Shown: positions 1 through 5,104 of the stretch, one piece after another
How the letters are laid out: each line of letters begins with the position of its first letter
Position numbering within the stretch: the first letter of the stretch is position 1
Source of the DNA: a candidate division Hyd24-12 bacterium UBA5074
Lineage (GTDB): Bacteria > Fermentibacterota > Fermentibacteria > Fermentibacterales > Fermentibacteraceae
NCBI GenBank assembly: GCA_002414865.1
Contig: DIAQ01000011.1
Location: 17,596 to 23,166, forward strand
Reading direction: 5' to 3'
Length of the DNA stretch: 5,571 nucleotides
The notes under the pieces: generated by a model
Database searches by the model: none
Told to the model about the DNA's origin: nothing
Seen by the model: only the letters and a program-made list of their open reading frames with translations
Translations under genes and position numbers: made by a program

Positions 1-766
1 CTGCAAGAGCCCGCAGCAGATGATGGGCGCCGTGGTGAAGGGGTGCTGGGCGCCCAGGGAGGGCATCTCCCCGGACGATGTCTTCAGCGTCTCGATCATG
101 CCTTGCACGGCCAAGAAGTTCGAGGCCGAGAGGCCCGAGATGTCCCGGGACGGGAAGGCCGACATAGACGCTGTTCTCACCACCAGGGAGCTCGCCCAGA
201 TGATCCGCATGTTCGGTCTCGACCTCGCGAACATGAAGGGCGAGCCGGCCGATACCCCCTTCGGCGAGCGCAGCTCCGCGGGCAAGATCTTCGGCGCTTC
301 CGGCGGCGTGATGGAGGCGGCGGTCAGAACTGCTCACTTCATGATCACCGGCAAGGAGATGGACAATCTCCGCATCCCCGCCCTGCGCGGCTTCGACGGC
401 ATCAAGGAAGCCAGTATCGAGGTGGGAGGAGTCGGGATAGGTGTGGCGGTGGCGAGCGGCCTGGGCAACGCCAGGAAGCTCCTCGACTCCCTGGTCGCGG
501 GTCGCACGGACCTGCACTTCATCGAGATCATGTCCTGCCCCGGCGGATGCATCGCAGGGGGCGGCCAGCCCACGGGCACCTCCCCGGAGGTGCTGAAGGC
601 CCGGATGCAGGCCCTCTACAACATCGATAGGGATTCGGCCCTGCGCACTTCGCACTCGAATCCGTCGGTGAGGCGCCTGTACGAGGAGTGCCTCGGAGAG
701 CCCGGCGACCACAAGGCGCACGAGCTCCTGCACACTTCGTACGTGGCCAGAGACGTCCCGAGGTAG
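1..766 (+). CDS. [FeFe] hydrogenase catalytic subunit, C-terminal part (5' truncated)
   Basis: This is the catalytic subunit of an [FeFe] hydrogenase, which interconverts protons plus electrons and H2 at the H-cluster in the cytoplasm. The reading frame is open from the window edge, and its first visible residues (CKSPQQMMGAVVK) are the conserved stretch that follows the L1 motif, so the ATG at base 20 is internal. About 254 residues are visible. L2 appears as MPCTAKKFE (Cys codon 104-106) and L3 as MSCPGGCIAGGGQP (Cys codons 536-538 and 548-550). Between them is the family block GASGGVMEAAVRTAH. After L3 comes the small-subunit-like tail (SSU family), including TSHSNP, LYEECLG and HELLHTSY. 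It ends there, with no extra C-terminal [2Fe-2S] domain. The N-terminal FeS domains and L1 lie upstream. The visible part does not show whether this is a monomeric enzyme or the HydA subunit of an electron-bifurcating HydABC complex. The motifs are intact, so I expect an active enzyme. Confidence 0.96.
   Translation, partial: CKSPQQMMGAVVKGCWAPREGISPDDVFSVSIMPCTAKKFEAERPEMSRDGKADIDAVLTTRELAQMIRMFGLDLANMKGEPADTPFGERSSAGKIFGASGGVMEAAVRTAHFMITGKEMDNLRIPALRGFDGIKEASIEVGGVGIGVAVASGLGNARKLLDSLVAGRTDLHFIEIMSCPGGCIAGGGQPTGTSPEVLKARMQALYNIDRDSALRTSHSNPSVRRLYEECLGEPGDHKAHELLHTSYVARDVPR
760..764 (+). promoter_or_regulatory. Ribosome binding site for the H-cluster kinase gene
   Basis: GAGGT lies within the last codons of the hydrogenase gene, 9 nt before the ATG at 774. 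A second purine run, AGGGGG at 765-770, is only 3 nt from the start. The site supports the 774 start and suggests translation coupled to the upstream hydrogenase gene. Confidence 0.6.
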
Positions 767-773
767 GGGGATC

Positions 774-2780
774 ATGTCCGCCCGGACCGAGCAGCCGCTC
801 GTCAGCACGATCAGCGAGAGATGCAAGGCCTGCTACACCTGCGTTCGCGAGTGTCCGGCCAAGGCCATCCGCATCCATTCCGGAAGGGCCGAGGTCCTGC
901 CCGAGCGTTGCGTCGCCTGCGGCAACTGCTTCAAGGTCTGCAGCATGGGCGCGAAACAGGTCAGGAGCTCCCTCGACGAGGTGCGGGCTCTCCTCTCGAG
1001 CGGGAGGCAGGTGGCCGCGATCCTCGCACCCAGCTTCCCGGCCGAGTTCTCCGGCATTGACACGGAGGCACTCGTCGGCATGGTGCGGAAGCTGGGGTTC
1101 TCGACGGTCGCAGAGGTGGCCTTCGGCGCCGACCTGGTGGCCGACAAGTACCGCAAGCTCCTCGAAGAGGATCCGAAGGCTTCCTACATCGCGGTCAACT
1201 GCCCCGCCCTAATCAGTTATGTGGAGATGTACCATCCCGACCTGGTGGGGCTGCTCGCTCCGGTGGTCTCCCCGATGATCGCCATGGCCAGGGTTCTGAA
1301 GGCCATGCACGGCGACCAGCTGGGAATGGTCTTCATCGGTCCCTGCATCGCCAAGAAGAACGAGGCCGAAGACCGTGACGCGGGCCATGACATCGACGAG
1401 GTCCTGACATTCGCCGAGCTGAGGATCCTCCTCGACGAGGCCGGCATAACTCCTGAAGGGGTGGAGCCCTCGGACTTCGATCCGCCCGAAGCCGGCCTGG
1501 GCTCCCTGTTCCCTCTGACGCGCGGCATGCTGCAGGCCGCCGACATCGACGAGGACCTGGCGAGCGGCGATGTGATAACCGCCAGCGGCCGGCAGTCATT
1601 CGTCGAGATACTCAAGGAGTTCGAACAGGGCCATGGGGATATAAGGCTCCTCGACATCCTGTGCTGCAACGGATGCATAATGGGACCCGGGATGACCAGC
1701 GAGGACAAGCGGTTCCGTCGCAGGGGAAACGTCAGCAGGTATGCGCATCGCAAGCTCGAGAAGATGAATCTCAGCCGCTGGCATGTCGCCATGAGCAGGT
1801 TCCGCGACATGGACCTGTCGAGGAGCTTCACACCCAGGGACACCCGGATGAAGCGCCCCTCGCCCGAGGAGCTGAAGCCGATACTCGAGCGGATGGGCAA
1901 GACCGGGTCCGAGAGCGAGCTGAACTGCGGAGCCTGCGGCTACGACACCTGCCAGGAACATGCCGTGGCAATCTACGACGGCCTTGCCGAGAGCGAGATG
2001 TGTCTTCCTTACACCATCGAGCAGCTCAAGGAGACACTTTCCAGGCTGGCAGAGAGCCATGCGGAGCTGGCCGACGCCCGCGAGGCTCTGGAGCATGCCG
2101 AGAAGATGGCCAGCATGGGGCAGCTCGCCGCCGGCATCGCCCACGAGGTGAACAACCCACTGGGCGTGGTCCTCATGTACTCCCACATGCTGCTCGACAG
2201 CTGCGAGAACGACGAGGGGATGACGGGCGATCTCCGCATGATAGCGGAACAGGCCGACAGGTGCCGGAAGATAGTATCCGGCCTTCTCGACTTCGCCAGG
2301 CAGAACAAGGTGATCCACCAGCCCACGGACATCCCGGATCTCCTGAAGCGAACCATCGATGTCATGAACATCCCCGAGTCCGTCACGACCTCCGTCGAAC
2401 TGGTCAGCGGCGATCCCGTGGCCGAGATCGACCCCGACCAGATCGCCCAGGTGATCACCAACCTGGTCAGCAACTCCGTTGCCGCGATGCCCGACGGGGG
2501 TAGGCTCACACTCTCCGTGGAGGGCGGCGAGGACCAGATGACGTTCAGGGTCAGCGACACGGGCATCGGCATCCCCAGGGAGAACATAAACAAGGTGTTC
2601 GAGCCGTTCTTCACGACGAAGAAGATGGGGAAGGGGACGGGTCTCGGACTCGCTGTCACATATGGTATAGTCAAGATGCACAGGGGCCAGATCAGCGCAA
2701 CCTCGAACGCGGACCCCTCCGCGGGTCCCACCGGGACCACATTCACTGTAGTGTTGCCCCGCAAGGCGCTCGACGAGTAA
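774..2780 (+). CDS. Sensory [FeFe]-hydrogenase-domain histidine kinase
   Basis: This 668-residue soluble sensor kinase probably reads H2 or redox state through FeS clusters and autophosphorylates. Domains in order: a 2x[4Fe-4S] ferredoxin domain (Cys17, 20, 23, 27 and 46, 49, 52, 56); an [FeFe]-hydrogenase large-subunit-like domain at about 75-310; a four-Cys FeS (ArCSP-type, PF04060-like) domain with Cys385, 388, 393 and 410; a helical, probably coiled-coil linker at about 414-445; HisKA with phosphoacceptor His457 in GIAHEVNNPL; and a HATPase with N box NLVSNSVAAMPDGG, G1 box SDTGIGIP, F box FEPFFTTKK and G2 box GKGTGLGL. The four H-cluster Cys equivalents are kept (143, 191, 297, 301), as is Lys194, but the pocket is altered: L1 is VNCPAL, L2 is GPCIAKK, and GGGQP is replaced by GPGMT. 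The hydrogenase small-subunit tail is absent. No membrane segment is seen. This matches the putative sensory (group C) [FeFe] hydrogenases, so little catalysis is expected. The adjacent catalytic hydrogenase supports an H2-linked role. Ligand and output are inferred. Confidence 0.93.
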   Translation: MSARTEQPLVSTISERCKACYTCVRECPAKAIRIHSGRAEVLPERCVACGNCFKVCSMGAKQVRSSLDEVRALLSSGRQVAAILAPSFPAEFSGIDTEALVGMVRKLGFSTVAEVAFGADLVADKYRKLLEEDPKASYIAVNCPALISYVEMYHPDLVGLLAPVVSPMIAMARVLKAMHGDQLGMVFIGPCIAKKNEAEDRDAGHDIDEVLTFAELRILLDEAGITPEGVEPSDFDPPEAGLGSLFPLTRGMLQAADIDEDLASGDVITASGRQSFVEILKEFEQGHGDIRLLDILCCNGCIMGPGMTSEDKRFRRRGNVSRYAHRKLEKMNLSRWHVAMSRFRDMDLSRSFTPRDTRMKRPSPEELKPILERMGKTGSESELNCGACGYDTCQEHAVAIYDGLAESEMCLPYTIEQLKETLSRLAESHAELADAREALEHAEKMASMGQLAAGIAHEVNNPLGVVLMYSHMLLDSCENDEGMTGDLRMIAEQADRCRKIVSGLLDFARQNKVIHQPTDIPDLLKRTIDVMNIPESVTTSVELVSGDPVAEIDPDQIAQVITNLVSNSVAAMPDGGRLTLSVEGGEDQMTFRVSDTGIGIPRENINKVFEPFFTTKKMGKGTGLGLAVTYGIVKMHRGQISATSNADPSAGPTGTTFTVVLPRKALDE

Positions 2781-2791
2781 CGGGAACAGGC

Positions 2792-2796
2792 AGGAG
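2792..2796 (+). promoter_or_regulatory. Ribosome binding site for the stand-alone receiver gene
   Basis: AGGAG lies 6 nt before the ATG at 2803, inside the 22-nt gap after the kinase stop codon. It is the clearest Shine-Dalgarno sequence in the window. It fixes the receiver start and suggests this small protein is translated more strongly than its neighbours. Confidence 0.75.
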
Positions 2797-2802
2797 ATAC
2801 CG

Positions 2803-3195
2803 ATGGCCGATAAAACCAGAACTGTGCTGGTGGTGGACGACGATCCCGACTTCCTCGCGCAGATGTCGATGATGCTCTCCTCGAAAGGCTTCAGGGTGCT
2901 GGAGGCATCCAGCAGACCCGAGGGCGAAAAGCTCCTCGAACAGGAGCGCCCCGATCTCGCAGTGCTCGATCTGATGATGGAGAACGAGGACGACGGTTTC
3001 GTCCTGAGCTTCCACCTCCGGCAGAAGTACCCGGATGTGCCTGTCATCCTCGTCACGGCGGTCACGCGCGAGACGGGTCTGCAGTTCAATCCGGTGGAGG
3101 ACAGGCACGACTGGATAAGGGCCGACGCGATCCTCCCCAAGCCGATACGGTTCGAGCAGCTCGAGAAGGAAATAGACAGGCTGGTCCATGACTGA
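2803..3195 (+). CDS. Single-domain response regulator (CheY-like receiver)
   Basis: This 130-residue receiver domain stands alone, with no output domain, and would carry phosphate between proteins in the cytoplasm. The acidic pair is at Asp12/Asp13 (LVVDDDPDF), the phosphoacceptor is Asp56 (AVLDLMM), the switch Thr is Thr85 (VILVTA), and the conserved Lys is Lys113 (LPKPI). All catalytic residues are therefore present. The Thr-to-Lys distance is 28 residues, against about 22 in CheY, because of an extended segment (TGLQFNPVEDRHDWIRAD) where beta4, alpha4 and beta5 would be. It lies 22 nt after the H-cluster kinase and overlaps the next gene by 8 nt. The likely phosphodonor is the upstream kinase, and the likely partner is that kinase or the downstream receiver-kinase. 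It could be a phosphate shuttle, a sink or an allosteric adaptor, and the sequence does not choose among these. Confidence 0.93.
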   Translation: MADKTRTVLVVDDDPDFLAQMSMMLSSKGFRVLEASSRPEGEKLLEQERPDLAVLDLMMENEDDGFVLSFHLRQKYPDVPVILVTAVTRETGLQFNPVEDRHDWIRADAILPKPIRFEQLEKEIDRLVHD

Positions 3196-4348
3196 CGCTC
3201 CGCAGAGGCTGAAGCTGCTCGTGGTGGACGACGAGTCAGGCATGCGTGCCGCCATAGCCAGATCCCTGCGCGATTTCACGGTGTCCCTTGAGAGTGTCGG
3301 CGGCGAGGTCACACTCGACATCATCCAGGCGGCATCCGGTGAAGAGGCTATCCTCAAGCTGGAGTCAGAGAAGCCCGATATGATGCTCCTCGACCACAAG
3401 CTCCCGGGCATCAGCGGTCTGGACGTCCTGGCCTGGCTTTCTGATAACCGTCCCGAAGTCCTGACTGTGATGATCACCGCCTATGCCTCCCTCGAGACAG
3501 CCATCTCGGCCACCAAGAAGGGCGCATTCGACTTCCTCGCCAAGCCCTTCACTCCGGCCGAGCTCAAGGCGTCGGTCCGAAAGGCTCTCAGCCATCTCAT
3601 GGCGTTGAAGAAAGCCAGACAGCTCGAGGAGGAGAAGAAGCGGGTCCGCTTCCAGTTCATCTCGGTGCTCGCCCATGAGCTGAAGGCGCCTCTGGGAGCC
3701 ATAGAGGGGTATCTCTACATCCTGCAGGACAGGAGCGCGGTGCAGGATCCCGCCGCCTATGACAGGGTCGTCGAGAGGTGCATGGTGAGGCTCAGCGGTA
3801 TGAGGAAACTGATCATGGACATCCTCGACCTCACGAGGATCGAGTCCGGCCAGAGGAAGCGCGAGCTCGTGCAGGTCGATCTGAGGGAGCTCGCAGGAGC
3901 TTCGATCGACACGATGGCGTCCGATGCATCCAGGCGAGGCATAACCATGTCGCTCGAGGCCCCCGGGGGGCAGTGCGTCCTCGAGGCGGACAGGGGCGAG
4001 ATGGAGATAATCCTGAACAACCTCGTGTCCAACGCGGTCAAGTACAACCGCGACGGCGGCATGGTGACGGTCAGGCTGGAGAGGCAGGATGGCGCTGTCA
4101 GGATCAGCGTGTCTGACACAGGCATCGGCATGACCGCCGAGGAGGTCGCCAAGCTCTTCGGCGAGTTCGTCAGGATCAGGAACGAGAAGACGAAGAACAT
4201 CCTCGGCAGCGGCCTGGGTCTTTCCATCGTGCAGAAGCTGGCCAACGCCTATGGAGGAACCGTGACCGTGGAGAGCAGGCCTGACGAGGGCTCCACATTC
4301 ACGGTCACGCTGCCGGTCCGGCCGGCGGCCGCTGGCTCCGGGGAATGA
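3188..4348 (+). CDS. Receiver-histidine kinase fusion (REC-HisKA-HATPase)
   Basis: This 386-residue cytoplasmic protein has an N-terminal receiver controlling a C-terminal histidine kinase. In the receiver (about 8-135) the acidic pair is Asp14/15, the phosphoacceptor is Asp69 (MLLDHKLPG), the switch residue is Thr97 (MITAYAS) and the conserved Lys is Lys119 (LAKPF). A charged, probably coiled-coil linker at about 138-155 leads to HisKA with His163 (VLAHELKAPLGAIEGY). The HATPase has N box NNLVSNAVKYNRDGG, G1 SDTGIGM and G2 GSGLGLSIVQKLA. All active-site motifs look intact. The receiver has about ten extra residues between helix 1 and strand 2 (residues about 30-45). No transmembrane segment, PAS domain or other sensor is seen, so its input is probably phosphorylation of its own receiver. 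It starts inside the preceding receiver gene, with only a weak AGG 7 nt upstream, so translation is probably coupled. It is likely a second kinase tier in a phosphorelay, with its target outside the window. Confidence 0.93.
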   Translation: MTDAPQRLKLLVVDDESGMRAAIARSLRDFTVSLESVGGEVTLDIIQAASGEEAILKLESEKPDMMLLDHKLPGISGLDVLAWLSDNRPEVLTVMITAYASLETAISATKKGAFDFLAKPFTPAELKASVRKALSHLMALKKARQLEEEKKRVRFQFISVLAHELKAPLGAIEGYLYILQDRSAVQDPAAYDRVVERCMVRLSGMRKLIMDILDLTRIESGQRKRELVQVDLRELAGASIDTMASDASRRGITMSLEAPGGQCVLEADRGEMEIILNNLVSNAVKYNRDGGMVTVRLERQDGAVRISVSDTGIGMTAEEVAKLFGEFVRIRNEKTKNILGSGLGLSIVQKLANAYGGTVTVESRPDEGSTFTVTLPVRPAAAGSGE

Positions 4349-5067
4349 TCGTGGAGAAGCGCAGCAGGGAATTCGCAGTTCCTCACGGCACCGAAGTCAT
4401 CATCCGAAACTCGAACGGCTCGGTGCTGGTCCGCGGAGGGGCCGCGACGGGCGTGATCACGGCCATCAGGAGGCCGGGCCCCGAACTGCCCCACACCAGG
4501 TTCTTCGAACCCGAGGTGGAGGAGGGTCCCCCGCTCGTCCTGAAGTGCAGCTATTCCTGCAGCAGGGTGCAGGCATCGGTCGACCTGGAGATAGACCTCC
4601 CTGCAGGTGTGAAGTCCGTGATGGCTGAGACCGTCAACGGCAATATCGTCCTCGTCGCGCCCGGCTGCCCTGCAACAGCCGCCACGCACAACGGATTCGT
4701 CAGGCTGACAGGCCCTGCCGGAGAGGTTTCCCTGGCCACAAGAAACGGGTCGGTGGACGTTTCCGGGCGCTGCTCGATATCCAGCATCTCGGTGCTGAAC
4801 GGCGAGATCAGGGCGGACATATCCGACATCGCGTCGTCGGGTGCCGCGATCTCCACCACGACGGGCTCGATCTCTCTCAGGATCGCGGCAGACCTCCCGG
4901 CCGAGCTGGACTCCTCCACCGGGAGGGGAGTGCTCTCGTTCGAGGGTCTGAACATCGGCTCCCCGTCAGTCGGCGCCCTGCAACTCAGGGGCCTGCTCGC
5001 AGGAGGCGGTCCCCAGCTTGCCGTCCGCGCACGGATCGGCGACCTCAAGTTCTCGAAACTCGAGTAG
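4345..5067 (+). CDS. DUF4097-like putative beta-solenoid protein
   Basis: This 240-residue protein of unknown function resembles the DUF4097 / putative-adhesin repeat family (PF13349). It carries short beta-type repeats built around an Asn-Gly turn, for example ETVNGNIVLV, ATHNGFVRLTG, ATRNGSVDVSG and SVLNGEIRAD. The Asn residues fall at 98, 116, 134 and 152, an exact 18-residue period. It continues more loosely with TTTGSISL (Thr173) and SSTGRGVLSFEG (Thr192). One outlying copy, NSNGSVLVRG, is near the N terminus. Such regularity suggests a stacked beta-helix. Unlike many family members it has no signal peptide or membrane anchor, so it is predicted to be cytoplasmic. Its ATG overlaps the kinase stop codon as ATGA with no good Shine-Dalgarno sequence, indicating termination-reinitiation coupling. 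A GTG at 4351 is an alternative start. The C terminus ends in a last strand-like segment, DLKFSKLE. Its role is unknown. The context suggests a partner or output of the signalling proteins, but that is inference. Confidence 0.8.
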   Translation: MIVEKRSREFAVPHGTEVIIRNSNGSVLVRGGAATGVITAIRRPGPELPHTRFFEPEVEEGPPLVLKCSYSCSRVQASVDLEIDLPAGVKSVMAETVNGNIVLVAPGCPATAATHNGFVRLTGPAGEVSLATRNGSVDVSGRCSISSISVLNGEIRADISDIASSGAAISTTTGSISLRIAADLPAELDSSTGRGVLSFEGLNIGSPSVGALQLRGLLAGGGPQLAVRARIGDLKFSKLE

Positions 5068-5075
5068 GACATCCT

Positions 5076-5099
5076 CCTCTGAAGGGATTCCGGAAGAGG
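5076..5099 (+). other. Possible RNA hairpin over the amidase ribosome binding site
   Basis: CCTCT (5076-5080) is complementary to AGAGG (5095-5099), which is the best Shine-Dalgarno candidate for the downstream amidase. The inner bases could add two G-C pairs (5084-5085 with 5090-5091) closing a four-base loop. Between the two stems lies a 3x3 internal loop in which all opposed bases are G and A (5081-5083 against 5092-5094). No T run follows, so it is not a standard terminator. It is short and could be chance. Confidence 0.25.
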
Positions 5100-5104
5100 T
5101 GCCG

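Noticed and set aside
20..22. ATG at base 20 as the start of the hydrogenase gene
   Set aside because: The codons before it encode the conserved CKSPQQ stretch, and the L1 motif must lie further upstream, so the gene is cut by the window edge.
688..1212. Overlapping + strand open frame across the hydrogenase/kinase junction
   Set aside because: The translation is Ser-, Arg- and Pro-rich, typical of an out-of-frame reading. The two flanking frames carry the cysteine motifs.
774..1710. The kinase hydrogenase domain as a second catalytic hydrogenase
   Set aside because: The proton-relay Cys, the Met of MPC and the GGGQP motif are all replaced and the small-subunit tail is missing, so a sensory role is more likely than turnover.
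2781..2802. Promoter between the H-cluster kinase and receiver genes
   Set aside because: The 22-nt gap is filled by the RBS and has no room for a separate promoter. Co-transcription is simpler.
1596..3140. Long antisense open frame of 514 codons on the - strand
   Set aside because: It lies opposite the conserved kinase and receiver domains and shows no recognisable domain. It is explained by the GC-rich codon pattern of the sense genes.
2743..3477. Antisense open frame of 244 codons on the - strand
   Set aside because: It mirrors the two receiver coding regions, has no family motifs, and crosses several real gene boundaries.
5068..5104. Rho-independent terminator after the DUF4097-like gene
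   Set aside because: The possible hairpin is weak and is not followed by a T run.
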